Shown: one piece after another, positions 1 to 12,240 of the stretch
Layout: each line of letters opens with the position of its first letter
Position numbering within the stretch: the stretch's first letter is position 1
Assembly (NCBI RefSeq): GCF_041146795.1
Contig: NC_135170.1
Coordinates: 4,020,533-4,084,532 of the forward strand
Length of the DNA stretch: 64,000 nt
Direction of reading: 5' to 3'
DNA from: Maylandia zebra
Taxonomy: Eukaryota; Chordata; Actinopteri; Cichliformes; Cichlidae
Notes under the pieces: model-generated
What the model was told of the DNA's origin: nothing
What the model saw: only the letters and a program-made list of their open reading frames with translations
Database searches by the model: none
Position numbers and translations under genes: made by a program

Positions 1-537
1 ATTAAGTCAGAACCGCCAACGTTCCAGATCGAGTCCTGACCAATCACGGCACGTACTACATGGACTACAGTATGCAAACGTCTTTGCCCACCCCTCAGTT
101 TTTTTATATGTTGTTTTAAAAAATGGAAAATAGGCACAGCCATTAATGTAACCATGTACAAACATACATGGAAATACAGGTCGAATGAGCGTCTGAGTCA
201 GTATTAGGTATGACTGCCTTTATGAACTCTCTCAGGCAGCTTTCGTCTAATTTCTTGAAGCAGTCTTCAGGAGTAGTTCTCCAGGCTTTTTGAAAGCTCA
301 TCTTTGGATGTTTGTGACCCTTTGGTTCCATTCTGTATCAAGCTGTTTCTATACGGCTCCATGACGGACAGGCTTCCAAGAACGAACTAACCCATCAACA
401 ACTCTACCAACGTAAATAAAACAAAAAACAAAACTGCTTGAATATCCCCCCCAAAACAAAAAACATGTCTTTCACCTGGCCGCCATACTGGTGAGAATTT
501 AAAAGAATTTGAAATTGTGTGTGTGTGTGTGTGTGCT
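1..537. other. Intergenic; no supported gene
   Basis: I see no gene here. A short minus-strand reading frame at 143-331 has a stretch resembling the end of Tc1-type transposases (TTPEDCFKKLDESCLREF), so part of it may be a Tc1 relic, at low confidence. A (GT)n run lies at about 515-534. The last exon or exons of the receptor gene to the right were not found here and must lie further left. Confidence 0.4.
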
Positions 538-705
538 TACATATCTTTGTGGGGACCAAAAATTGGAAGTTTACTATGCTTGTGGGAACCAACAGCCTTT
601 ATGGGGATAAAATCCACGTCCCCACAAGTTTGAAGGTATTTTTGAGGCTCAAAATATGGTTTTAGTGTCAGGGTTACTATTAGGTTATGGTTAGGTTTAG
701 GCATA
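538..705. repeat. Interspersed fish repeat ('TTTGTGGGGACC' type)
   Basis: The sequence holds TTTGTGGGGACC and its imperfect inverse GTCCCCACAAGT, followed by AGGTTATGGTTAGG. I recognise this as a common interspersed element of teleost genomes but cannot assign a class. It sits directly downstream of the splice donor of receptor exon 3, flanked by GT microsatellites. Confidence 0.45.
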
Positions 706-729
706 GTGTGTGTGTGTGTGCTTCCTCAC

Positions 730-3700
730 CCAGCATTTTGACAGTGTTCCTGTGACTCTGGTCTCTACGGCTGCTTTTTGGGCGGAGCCACAGTGTGCGC
801 CCAATCAGACTATATACCACTCCCAGAATGCAGAGAGGTACCAAGAAATACAAATTGGAGAGAATCATCATGGCTGACAACAGGCCAGAGGAGATGGCAA
901 AATGTGTACAGCGGCACTCTCTCTTGTCAGTCTCTCCCCCACGGCCTTCATTGGAGCTTCCGTCCAGTCCTCCTCCCTCGTCTTCCTTTTTGTTTTGCTG
1001 CTCTCCCTCTAATCCCATCTTTCCGTCTCCCTCCCTTCCATGTTCAACTGTATGTTTTTCAAGTTTCATTTCACCTTTGTCTTCCGGTGGCCTGTTATCT
1101 ACTTCTGCTGTTTCTGTCTCTACTTTTTCTCCGATCCATTTCAGTTCACCAGCTCGTTCCTCCCAACTCTTTGTCTCTTTTTCACCCCACTTTATTCCCT
1201 CTGGGCCTCCATCCATGTGTCTGCTTTCTTTTTCTCCTCCACCCATCGTAAACCCTCCCTGATCTCCTTCCCTGCCTGTCCACCCCCCGTCTTCTTTCCA
1301 TTGGATGAGCCCGAGGTCTTCTCGTCCAACGTCCTCCACTCCAACCATGACCAGCACTGGTGCGGCACTCACAGCCGCACTCAGCCAGAGGCAGCCTATG
1401 ATGGCCCGGGTTCTGCGCCGTGTCACTACTGTCTTGGCTGTGATCGGCCAGCAGACTGCCAGGTATCTCTCCAGGGAGAGGAAGGTGATGTGGAGGATGG
1501 TGCAGAAGGTGCAGCACTCTGAGAGGAACATAGTCAGCTTACAGGCAAGGTCTCCCAGGGGCCAGGGCCGGGGCCTCCAGAGCTTGGAGAGACAGAACAA
1601 TTATTTTCCTCTGATTGCATTTTATACCTTTTTTAACCTGTAAAGAATATGTGAGCAGTGCATAGCATGTCAACAGACTCAGATAAGAACAAGTATTTAA
1701 TATTAACTCAGCTGCTTAGTTTAAATGAACATTCTGAAAACTACTTTATTATAAGAAAATCATAATTTTCTACTTATCAAGACAAAAGGTATCGTTTTTT
1801 AGTCAGTGCCCACCTAACCAGAGCGAACCCCCACAGGCACACGAGAGCATGCAAACTCCACACACAACTGCCCCACTGTGACCAGATCATCCTCACTGAA
1901 CTGAGCTTTTAGCTCCTTTAATGCCACATCCTGTCGGCCCATCTGTTGATTGACTGTATGCTTCAGATGACTATTTTAAAGATGTCTTCTCTTTATGAAA
2001 TTATACAGAGTGCTGCCTTCCTCCCCTCACCCCAACCAGTCACAGTAGATGGCCTCTCCTCCCTGAGCCAGCTCCTGCAGGAGGTTTCTTTCCTGTTATA
2101 AGGGAGTTTTTCCTTCCTACTAGCACCAAAATTGTGTGCTCATAGAGGGTTGTCTGATTTTTAGGGTTGTCTCCATTTTCTCCACTGTAGGATCTTTACA
2201 TTACAATATAAAGCACCTTGAGGCACCTGTTGCTGTGATTTGGGGCTATATAAGTACAAAGAAACTGTTGGAAATTCAGTGCTCAGCTCAGTCTGAAGCC
2301 TGTCTTTGAGTTTGTACGTACACAGACCTCGTTATGTAAACCATGTTTTACTGAGCGTCTGCCATTCTGACAATATATATGAAAGAAAAATTAAAAACTT
2401 ATTAGGGCTTTTTATTATTGTGGCAACATATGGGTTAGTTGTAACGTTTGTTCTTCAAGCTCTTGGCGTCTTACAGAATCAAAGGCCAGATCTGTCTTTG
2501 CTTGTGTTAATTAAGTTACGCTGCACAAGGAATATGATAAAAACCCATGCAACTAACAAAAATATGACTTGTTATTTATCCACATACTTAAAGTGATTGT
2601 GCCAAGCCTGCGATAGAAGAGTGATTTAAGATTTCTCTAAGTGTGACACAAGCTTTCAATGTAACAAGATTTAATTTAGAGGCAGGGGTCCCCCTGAGGG
2701 GAAGGCAACAATAACATCTTTAAACAATTACTAGAAAACACAAACAGGAAGCGAATCTATTGTGCCTGCTTTGTTCACCCAATGGAGTGATTTTCTGTGA
2801 CTCGACTAAACCTAACTAACATCATGATCTGATTGCTTAGTGCCACAACGTGGCTGTAGGTCTGGTGTTCAGGCCAAAGTAAAGCAAGCATGCATTACAA
2901 AATATGCACTGTGTCAGTAGATACCTTATATAAATCCAGAGGCAGCAGCAGGAGTATCAGCAGATCACTAACAGCCATGCTGCTCAGGTAGAGGTAGGTG
3001 GAGGTTCTCATGTGTGGACGCAGCCAAACCACCAGAATTGTTAGTATATTTCCCAGGAGGCCAAATAACATCAGGGGGATGTAAATCACAGTCACGCACA
3101 CTGCAAGAAGAAATAATTATCTGTTTTTATCAGATCTCAATTTGATCTGTTTCCATCTATCTTCCTCATATACATAACACACACACACACACATATATGT
3201 ACATATATACAGGGCTGCACATACGTGGTCCGCAGGTGTGCATGCGCTGTCAAAATAAAAAACGCGCACCAGATAAGAAGTTGTCCGCTAGAGTGGGATT
3301 TTCATGGCACCACCTCTCTGTGCGTTCATCATTTGTTTGAAGCCAGCTCACCTCCTGCAACCACTTTTCCGAGAATACGCGCTTCTTTTGTGGTTCGGAC
3401 TCCTGACATTTGTTTGGAGGTGGAGGAAAACCAAAGTAATTGCTTAAAGGAGCTTCTTCGACATCTTTAAGAGTTCTAAACAAACTCTGTCCTCCTCCAG
3501 AAAATCTTATGTACGCAAACGCGCGTCGCAATTTCTTATGTGGTGCGCGTCTTTTATTTTGACAGCGCATGCGCACCTGCGGACCACTTATGTGCAGCCC
3601 TGTATATATGTATATATATGCGTGTGTGTGTGTGTGTGTGTGTGTGTATTTTTTTTACATATTGTATAGATTTCTTTACAAATAATTCAATGAAACTATA

Positions 3701-5783
3701 GCCAGCAGCTGGTTAGCTTAGCTTAGCACCAACCATAGACTGTACATAAAGGTGGACATGCCTTTTCAGCACAGATAATAAAAAGGATCAACATTTCCAG
3801 ATACTAGACAAAGAGTGTAGCTAGAATCATGTCCTCATATTACCACCGCTGCCTGCTTGATATAATGAGAAAACGACAAGGAGAATGCAGGGTGGATCTG
3901 CCTGGAAACACAGGCTTCACAGGCTAGCAACATGTGAAATACCTGGAAAGGCTTCTGACTCTAATAAGGACGTCATTAGAGTCAGACCTTTTATTTCTTA
4001 GAAGAGTTGCCCCCCTTTCCTTATCACTGACTGCATACAAGGAGAAAATAAAACCAGTCAATGATAAGGCCAGTGTTGCCAACTTAGCGACTTTTCACAA
4101 CAAGCAGCGGTGCTGCCGTGGGCACCTCGCCCGTGCCAAAGTGCTCACGGGCGGAGGATAGTCCTCCCCCAGCAGGAGATGTTCACCCCTATGCGTCCAA
4201 ACTGCAAATGAATCGCACATGAGCGAAGCCGCTGCTCCCGCACTGACTGTAACGCAGTCAGTTCTTCTTTTACTCTTATGCTGTTTTGTGGATCACAAGG
4301 TTTAAAACTACTAATAAACACACAAACACACACAGAGTACCTCCACCAGAGCGCCTATTTCGGATCACAGCCGGTCCAAGCCCGGGTAAAGGAGCAGGGT
4401 TGGAATTGTGACATTAAAAAACAATAATTGCTAAAAGAAATTTAATTTGTAGTTCTAAATAAACTCTAACTGCATTTTTTACTCACTTTATGTCTCTTCC
4501 ACGATGTTATTTCTCTCTCCTACAACATAGGTTACAATGACGTTAGCATGACCAATTGTGCAAATTAGGCGATGACATCGTTTAGCTTTAAGCCAATAGC
4601 GATTTTCCTTAATGAGGAGTTGGCAACACTGGCTAAGGTTGCAGTGTCCCTCAGACTGACATTCAGGTCAGGCCCCCTGCTTGTAAAGTCTGGATTTAAA
4701 ACATCAGCTTGAGCTTTCAAAACACAACTTCAATAACCATGTGTGGTGTTTCTTGTTATATACACTTTTATATACGCCTTGGACACAAAAAGTGGAAATG
4801 GAGAGTGCTAGCTAATAAACAAAAAAAGAAGAAAAGAAAAGGAAACCCTATATGTCATAGGTGTCAAACTCTGGCCCGCGGGCCAAATTTGGCCTGCAGC
4901 CTAATTACATTTGGCCCATGAAGCCATACCAAATTACTATTAGAGCTGGCCTACTGGTATTACACAGCTAATATATATATTGTTTAGTATTAAGCTTTGC
5001 TTGTTGCATATTCAGTTTTTCAGCAAAACGTGTTTGAGTCCATAAGAAAAGATTCATTCTTAAATCTGGAGGAATAAATATATTTCAATAAATATTAACG
5101 TTAGCCCGCGACTTTGTTCCAGTTTTGACCTTTGGCCCACTGTGTGTTTGAGTTTGACATCCCTGCTATATGTTAAGATAAGCAAACGAGCCTCTGGCAT
5201 TAGATTTCAGTGCCTTGTGCCATGTTTACATCAGATAAAGTTTACTACTGATATTGACAAATTTAACTAACAGGGACATGTAACCATGCAAGCTTGCACG
5301 AACATCTCACAACACAATCCACTGCTGATGAGTTGCTTAGATGTGAGTTGCACAACCCATGAAACCAATCCTTTTATTTAGCCTAAAACCACATGTACAG
5401 AGCAAATCAGGTTCCTGGAGTGAATCAAGCAGTACTCAGCATCACCCAGAAAACAGCATTATACACCCAAACTACTTTAACACCAATGGAACGTAAGAGA
5501 AAATATGACTTTGAAATATTCAGATACCACAATTTCCTTCAATCAACAATTTGTTCTTTTTCTTTCTAAAGAGAAAGATGCGCTGTAGCTGCAGGTTTTT
5601 ATTTTTATTATTTTATTTCTAAGACTACTTTTACAACTGTGTTTACCCACCTAATTCAATCAGTCCAAACATAGGTTCCTCCCAGTGGCACTCTTGGTTG
5701 GAGCAGTCCTCCGGGAAGCCGGACGTAAGGCCGCAGTTTTTTTCTCCACAGCTACGGCCCCCGTCTACATCCATCAAATCCAT
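730..5783 (-). CDS. Ghrelin/motilin receptor-family GPCR (GHS-R-like), partial
   Basis: This is a class A peptide-receptor gene of the plasma membrane, coupled to G proteins. Three exons join in frame. Exon 1, 5783-5651, encodes 44 codons of extracellular N-terminus (MDLMDVDGG...) and ends G|GTGGGT. Exon 2, 3100-2925, follows a TTCTTGCAG acceptor and encodes TM1-TM2 (GNILTILVVWLR, SSMAVSDLL). Exon 3, 1582-730, encodes TM3-TM5 with the ERYLAVCWP (DRY-type) motif, the conserved TM3 Cys (DLACKL), and VYSLIGRTLW after TM5. Exon 3 ends VKML+G|GTGAGG, the same place and phase as the single intron of mammalian GHSR. TM6, TM7 and the tail are therefore beyond the left edge. Extracellular loop 2 has about 138 extra acidic, Gly-rich residues before ECRC. 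A longer loop 2 is known for motilin receptors and for the fish GHS-R-like receptor, so that subfamily is likely. The introns contain hAT elements. Orthology within GHSR/MLNR is not settled. Confidence 0.85.
2036..2262 (+). repeat. LINE/SINE-tail-like interspersed repeat
   Basis: The sequence carries the blocks 'gagtttttccttcc', 'tataaagcaccttgaggc' and 'gtgatttggggctatataa'. These recur at 23,342-23,556 and 39,898-40,111 in this window. It is a widespread fish 3'-tail-type repeat and lies in receptor intron 2 (between exons 2 and 3). Confidence 0.6.
3210..3602. mobile_element. Short hAT-type element with ~60-bp terminal inverted repeats
   Basis: It begins CAGGGCTGCACATACGTGG and ends with the near-exact reverse complement (CCACTTATGTGCAGCCCTG). 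The inverted repeats extend for about 60 bp through CGCAGGTGTGCATGCGCTG. It is inserted in a CA/TA microsatellite, so the target duplication cannot be read. There is no transposase, so it is non-autonomous. It lies in receptor intron 1. Confidence 0.8.
4071..4631. mobile_element. Non-autonomous hAT-like element
   Basis: The termini are CAGTGTTGCCAACT at the left and AGTTGGCAACACTG at the right. The flanking 8-mers gataaggc and gctaaggt match at six of eight positions, consistent with an old 8-bp target duplication. There is no transposase ORF. It lies in receptor intron 1. Confidence 0.7.
4856..5165. mobile_element. Non-autonomous hAT (Charlie-like) element with exact 8-bp TSD
   Basis: It starts CATAGGTGTCAAACTC and ends GAGTTTGACATCCCTG. 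It is flanked on both sides by the identical octamer CTATATGT (4848-4855 and 5166-5173), the target-site duplication length of hAT transposons. It is 310 bp long with no transposase. It lies in receptor intron 1. Confidence 0.88.
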
Positions 5784-6727
5784 GATGGGTGGGGTGCGAG
5801 GGGGGAAAGGGTGGGCATCGACAAGAAAAGTGACAGCAGGAAAAGCAGCGGAGTATGTCCCCCGGGTTACAGGGTGCAGAGGTGACGCACGCTGATGGAT
5901 TTCCTATGGCGCTCGATAGCGGCCGACGCTGACAGCGATGTTCAGGGGAGAGAAACAGTCCAGTTGGAACGAAGAAAAAACACATTTAGACGGGTTTACA
6001 AGACAAAGTGTTGGCGATGTAAGTGAGTACAGTTAAATTAAAGGTTAACAACAACATTATAGAGTACACACCAGTGTTTACATCGGCCCTAGCTCCAAAG
6101 TCACAACTTTATAACATCAAGAAAACCAGTGTACAAATATGGGGACATGCATATTCAACACTGACTGTAATGGTCCGTTTCTCCAAGCAATACTTTTGTT
6201 ACCATGTGGAACAAATAATATCAATGAAAACAACAACAACAAAAACATACATATTTTTTGTATTAGCATTTTCAGATTGAAAAATTAGCCACATGCAAAA
6301 ACACAGTTATAACCTAAAATACTCACTGACTGAGCCTCGGCGTGTCATGTATCGCTGCTGCGCACACACGTCTGCCTTGGCCGTGACTTACACACCTACC
6401 ATCTCTCTCTCTCTCTCTTTCTTATACCTCTCTCTCTCATGTCTTACTGTGTACAGCACCCTGCGCACCACATACCTCTTTTACACTACGCCACCTGATG
6501 TTTCCTAAGATGCCACCGGCTGTTTCATGTCGTAATGAAATCAAACTTGTTTCAGGACACCTTGTTCTTGTTCAGATGTATCTTTGTAAACCTTTTCTCT
6601 GATGGCCGTTTCAGTCAGAAGAGGCTTTCTCGTACAACTCGTCCATTATGAGAAGTTCGTGTTCTTTTTCTAATTGTGCTGTCATGAATATTCGCATTCA
6701 GCACGTTAATCGAGGCCTGTGAGATAA
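5784..6727. other. 5' flank of the receptor gene
   Basis: The stretch just upstream of the receptor start codon (about 5784-5985) is GC-rich with CpGs and may hold its 5' UTR or promoter, but I see no TATA box. A (CT)n tract lies at about 6402-6440. I see no further gene. Confidence 0.4.
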
Positions 6728-7391
6728 TAATAATAATAATAATAACTTTATTTATAAAGTGCTTTCAAACAAAGTGCTGTACAACTAAAGAGATAAATAA
6801 AATAAAAGTGATACATAGCAACACAGGTAAGAGACACAAGACAAGTTAAAAACAATAAAAATGTAAAAACTAAAAGCCACAGAATTAAGACATGTAGGAT
6901 GAACAAATGTGTCTTCAACTTAGCTGTAAAAACCTCCACAGAGCAGCCTGCTGAATATCTTGAGGGAGGTTGTTCCACAGAAACAGGCACGAAAAGAAAA
7001 AGCTCTCCAACTGTCTTTGTTCAGGCTCTATGAACTTTTAGAAGGCCAGAGTCCTGAGATCGGAGAGCACGAGAACCTGACAAGGTAGCCAATGCAGAGA
7101 TCTCAGCACAGGGGTAATGTGCTCAAATTTCCCAGTTCTTGTTAAAATGCGAGCAGCTGCATTTTGCACCATCTGTAGACCTCTAAAACTTTTCTTTGGT
7201 AGGCCAATAATCAATGCAGGAAGACACAAATGCATGGACAAGAACCTCTGCAGTGTCGCTTGACAGAACTTGTCTGATTCTGGCGATGTATCTCCTGGGT
7301 GTTTTGGAGTTTGTCTGAGCTTGGGGTGAATTTGATGAGATGTCCACACCTGGGACGATTGTGGCATTGTGTTAATACCTGAATGTTTCAA
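6728..7391 (-). mobile_element. 5'-truncated LINE, 3' end of the reverse-transcriptase ORF
   Basis: On the minus strand this encodes the C-terminal LINE motif LQMVQNAAARILT...HITPVL.SLHWLPC. It continues into a 3' UTR ending ATAAAGTTATTATTATT, a (TTA)n tail typical of a non-LTR retrotransposon. Frames are broken and it is clearly inactive. Confidence 0.8.
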
Positions 7392-7944
7392 ACCAGCAAA
7401 CTGCCAAACGTTCTGCTTTTATAGGTGCGCTCACAGTCGCTGATTATCAGTTAACCAGGTTCATTCTCTTGATTGTTACAGATACAGAACGGTTGTTCTT
7501 CGTTTGTGACAAACTTTATTTTTCTCGTGACTGTTTATAGTTCTGAAGTGGAAATTTAAAGCTCTAAAAGAAATAACTTTCTGAGTTTTAAAAAAACCTC
7601 TTGGATTGTTAGCTCAGCTTGGTCCCTAACAGGACAATACATTCATGTATTTTACTCAAAGATGTTGTCTAAGCATTTACTTCTGTCTCATAACTATGTA
7701 CAAATCACTGTCCTTATTTGGAGCAGTTTTTAATTTGTACTTAAAGGTGGAGGCCATAAAACACGAAGACTCATGAACACAATGTATCACAATGGTCATA
7801 AGGTGATGTTTTCAAACTTGGCACAAATATTCTCATGGAAAATATCACTGTCATCTCATACAACAAGGTTTTCTCAAGAAGCATAATTAATTCATGAGCA
7901 ATTATAACATTTTTCACATTTTGTTGATTTTGTTTGTGGGGATA

Positions 7945-8122
7945 GGTTAATTGAAAAATCTAAATTGCCCATAGGTGTGGATGTGAGTGTGGATGGTTGT
8001 CTGTCCCTGTGTGTTGGCCCTGCGACAGACTGGTGTACCCCACCTCTCGCCCTATGACAGCTGGGATAGGCTCCAGCACCCCCGCGACCCTGAAAAGGAT
8101 AAGCGGATAGATGGATGGACAT
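7945..8122 (+). mobile_element. RTE/Rex3-like LINE 3' tail
   Basis: It contains 'gacagctgggataggctcc', 'ccgcgaccctgaaaaggat' and a terminal gatagatggatgg run. This is the common 3' UTR of fish RTE/Rex3-type LINEs with a short GATG-type tail. Only the 3' end is present. Confidence 0.7.
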
Positions 8123-8155
8123 TTTGTTGATAATCCAAGTGATCCCAAATAATCA

Positions 8156-8245
8156 AAGAGTTGGCAGTTCGTCTTGTAACCGGAAGGTTGCCGGTTCGAG
8201 CCCCGGCTCGCACAGTCTCGGTCGTTGTGTCCTTGGGCAAGACTA
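8156..8245 (+). mobile_element. Fragment of a tRNA-derived SINE (family C)
   Basis: It has a B-box-like GGTTCGAGCCC and the block 'gtgtccttgggcaagac', matching the fuller copy at 54,144-54,438. The 3' half is missing. Confidence 0.7.
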
Positions 8246-8740
8246 GAGATGGGTATCGTTTAGGTTTTATCCGAAACCGGTACTTTTGAAACTGTGCCGG
8301 TGCTTAAACGGTGCTCGAACCGGTCCTTAAAGAATGGAGAACACAAACTTTGTCCAAAAACCTCTCATGTTCAGCTGTTTTTTTGTAAAAAGATAACAAT
8401 GTTAGCCTTTTCTGCAGCTATGGAGCATATATGGTATCACTCTTGGCTGGAAGCAATGCTTAAACAATGGAAAAAACACAAACTTTGTCCAAAAACCTCT
8501 CATGTTTAACTGTTTTCCACTTCTTCTTTGGTCATTTTAGCCTTTTTGGCCAGGGTGAAGGGAGTATCTGCCATCAAACAAGAAGACAGCCGCATGTAGC
8601 TATGATGATGTTTGCTAGTTCACCTCACATGCATTAATGTAATAACGTGGTTAGCCTACTCAACGTAAATTACACACGAACAACATTAAGCTACTCACGC
8701 AGAGAAGAACGGCTGCTGCTGCATCATCATCCTCATCATT
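8246..8740. repeat. Unclassified interspersed repeat with an internal direct repeat
   Basis: It begins 'tagagatgggtatcgttta' followed by several 'accggt' blocks. An approximately 40-bp block (core 'aactttgtccaaaaacctct') occurs twice, at about 8340 and 8477. I recognise the start as a common fish repeat but cannot assign a class. Confidence 0.45.
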
Positions 8741-8757
8741 TCTGCTACACTGGCAGG

Positions 8758-10221
8758 CAGGCCCGGCCCTAACCAATCTGGCGCCCTAGGCAAGATTTTA
8801 GGTGGCGCCCCCCTACATCGGCAGTGTAGTGTATGTACTCATAAGAAACCGAATAGCTTTGTCTTTGACCTTTTTTTTTTACTTAAAGAAAGCAAATTCA
8901 CAATCAGAATAATTAACAAGATAAAAAAAATATATGAATAAATAAATGAATACAAAAAATAAAAAATGAATATATGAAATACAATAAATTTTACATACAT
9001 AAACACAATAAAACGTGTCAACAAGTTGGATAAAAGAAATTAAAAATACAATATAAATAAGGCAACAGGAACACCGCTTGATGCTGCTGCAAAACTGGTG
9101 GGTTGTGCTGCTGAAGTGGAGGCAGCAGCGGTAGATGTGGTAGATGGCCCAGGGGTGGGATTTAGAAACTTCAACAGTGCATCTGAAGAGAGGAGTATGT
9201 GACACCACTGAGTATTAAAGTCTAATAATAAAAACATATGATTCCAGGAATAAAATGAAATGATATAATATAAATGAAAAACCAAAGAGATATATGTATG
9301 ATGTTAACTGATATGCAAATTAGATTAGATTCAATTTATTGTCATCATTACAGTGAAATGCTGAATAGCAGAATGCAAAGTAACAGTATAATATCATATG
9401 AGAATGTTATGTTATGATTATCTTTGACCGAATCACAGCAGTGCTCATATTAAAAAAACAGCATTCCCTCTCATGTGATATTGCTTAATTAACATTAATG
9501 ATGTGCGCTTTAACAACTAGGCTTACAACTATAATATATACAGGGGTGGAAAAGTGACTATTACCTGCAGGGTAAACGTTAGCTAACCAGAAGGCAATAA
9601 CAATGTAAACAAAAAACACCTGCTTAAAAGATGAATACAAATGAGGAATGGTGGGAATACTGTAATTACCTAACGTTACATTATTATTTTCCATAACAAT
9701 TTAGCCCCCTCCACAATATTAACTGACGTTAAAACAGTTAACTAGCTATTTATTGATTAGCAATTAGCGAATCATGTAACATTAGCTTAATGCTAAAAAT
9801 TTAGGTTACTATCACATTCAGACAAATAATTCCATGTAGGCTAACGTTACCTACCTCTGTCTTTTTCTCGTTTCTCCTCCTCTTCTTTTCTCTTTTTTCT
9901 TCCCTGGGCACCTGACAGTTTTGGCCGTTTTGACATCTTGTGTTGATTTTTTGATGTGGTGACGTCCAAAAGGAACCATGATACGGGAAGGGAGGGGGCG
10001 CACCGTGCGGGGAGGGGGGGGGCGTAATGTTGTAACAAATAATATTTCTATTAAATAAGCTTTACTTTGCATTTTAATTAACGTGGGATTATTTTTTGTA
10101 TTTAGAAATAATAGTACCAACTTTTCTTTTTTTTTCAACATTTGTGGCACTGGCGTGGCGCCCCCTGATGGACGGCGCCCTTAGCGTTTGCCTATACGGC
10201 CTATGCCACGGGCCGGCCCTG
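8758..10221. mobile_element. Non-autonomous hAT transposon with exact 8-bp TSD
   Basis: The termini are CAGGCCCGGCCCTAACC and GGGCCGGCCCTG (inverted), followed inwards by 'ggcgcc'-rich inverted segments. Both flanks carry the octamer CTGGCAGG (8750-8757 and 10222-10229). The interior is AT-rich, with a LINE-tail-like fragment near 9318-9400, and no transposase is visible. It is 1464 bp long. Confidence 0.88.
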
Positions 10222-10317
10222 CTGGCAGGGCTAGGGGCCAGGACTCTCCTCTTCGGGTTTTTGGATCTGGATGTTTACGCCATTGCTCTGTCTGCAGTCT
10301 AAACCTAATCCTAACAG

Positions 10318-10548
10318 TAAACAGTAAGCGTTCTTATGTAGCGCTTTATATAACCTGCCTCATTCACTCATTTACAGAAGCACTTAAAAATCTCTGAACA
10401 TGGAATGATAGATGTTCTCCAATTCATCAAAGAGCAACTTGTGTTTGAGTATCTTCCCCAAGGATACATTGGCATGCAGACTGGAGCAGCCAGGGTTTGA
10501 ACCACCAGCCTTCCAGTTAGTAGATGACCTGCTCTACCTATTGGGTAG
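10318..10548 (-). mobile_element. tRNA-derived SINE (family A), minus orientation
   Basis: Read on the minus strand it has the head, the 'cctggctgctccag' region and the 'tagcgctacataagaacgc' end also seen in the SINE at 48,252-48,510. It is diverged. Confidence 0.65.
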
Positions 10549-12240
10549 GAAGTCTTTGATATTTGCTAGAGTTATTTTTTTTTTTCGTCATCTGTTTGCA
10601 AAGACTTGTAAGAACAATTCAATGAGTATATAAAAAAATTAGGTCAGGGTTAGTCAGTGATGATGATTTATACCTCAGAGGGTTAACAGTTATCTGTGGG
10701 TGAAATGTGCATGTGTAAGGAGCTTGGTGACTTTGTTGGTGGTTTTGCCTAGAGCAAAAAACGCTTCTGGAAGGGATGAGCCATCTTATGAGCTTTTGAA
10801 GCTCATAGAGATAATTTGGTTTTAAAGGAAGTCGTATCATTGCTCAGGTCAGTTGCCGGCAGAATGGAAATGGGTTGTTTTTCTAGCTGTCAGACTTGGC
10901 GATGAAAACAATTGTTTCAGCCACACAGTACTTCTACAATAAAATGATGTCTATGATGTGTTCTTTTCTCGATAGACAAAAACTTGAAGCAGTTTACATA
11001 AATACAATTTTATATCAACTGACCATAAAATAGATAGCACAGTGGCACAACAAGAAGGTCCTGGCTTTGGCCTTTCCGTGCAGGGGTTTGCATGTTTGTG
11101 TGGTACTCTGGCTTCCGCTCACAGTCCAGACATGCAGTTATTGGGATTAGGTTAATTTGAAAATGGTGGTAGGTGTGAATGTGAGCATGAATAATCTCTC
11201 TGTGTTAGCCGTGTGACAAAGTGGTGACCTGTCCAGGGTCTTATGGCAGCTGGGATAGGCTCCTTGCCCCCCATGACCCTGACTTGGATAAGCAGAAGAG
11301 GATGGAATTAAAGTACATCTACATGATGCTCATAATGTCCTTAAAGGGACTTTCTTAATCCATCTATTCTCTTATGCTTATCCAAATCCCCCAAAGGAAG
11401 CATTGTTTTACCAGCAGGCATGTTTTCAGATGTCTGCTGCTGTATTTTTTAAAGCCCTGCCCCCATTTCTTCTGGGGACGGGATTTCCTTTTCCCAGGTC
11501 ACCATAGTAAATAAAAATGCTTCTCAGTGACTTGCCTGGTTAAATAATGAATTACATTAATGTGATGTACTATGTTTTTGTACAAATTGGTCTTGCACAG
11601 AAGTACAGCCCCGCTCTAGTTCAACTTCAGTTGATGTCTCTTCAACACAAAACAGATTTTTTGAACATTTTTGGATTATTTGATAGCTTTACTTCATTTT
11701 GAAGGTTTTTAGCTAGTTTGGAGATCAGAAATATACAAAAAGTAGCTTTTAAGTACCTTGTATTTTTCATTGATTATATGGTGATTTATGATACAGGGTT
11801 TCTTTGAGCATCAGGGATGTTGGCTAGTTGGTAATCCTGGATTCTCTATCCCTCGTTTCACTATACCCGGCTCGCAAACATTATCAGTGGGGTGTGTGAT
11901 TATTGATCACACGATGAGTTTCTGTTGTTTATTTTGGTATAGATGTCGGTCTGTTAATTAGACTGAGCTCAATGTTTTGATTGTTTTTCCTGTCTTGCTT
12001 CTGTGGATCACCTGTGTTTCCTGGAGTCAGTCGGCCATCGGTCTAAATGAAGAGAGTATGACTGACTGGAGCACAAGAGCAGTGAGGCAAATTATAGGAG
12101 TGATTTTCTGTAGTCTGTGATACTTTATGAATATATGGATGAACAGTACCAATACTATAGTTACCCACAATCAAAAGGCATGGCAGCAGGAAGAAGGATT
12201 ACCTTTGAGAAAAACAATCCAGACGAGTAAAAACTCATCA
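10549..12240. other. Intergenic; degenerate RTE tail only
   Basis: I see no gene. At about 11,050-11,315 there is a degenerate RTE/Rex3-type 3' region ('ggcagctgggataggctcc', 'ttggataagcagaagagg'). The remainder is AT-rich and anonymous. Confidence 0.45.

Noticed and set aside
1-729. Last exon (TM6-TM7) of the GPCR within the window
   Set aside because: No minus-strand frame here carries the expected WLPFH or NPILY motifs, so the exon must lie beyond the left edge.
780-1640. Plus-strand frames of 110-160 codons opposite receptor exon 3
   Set aside because: They are antisense shadows of the receptor exon, pyrimidine-rich because of the Glu/Gly-rich loop.
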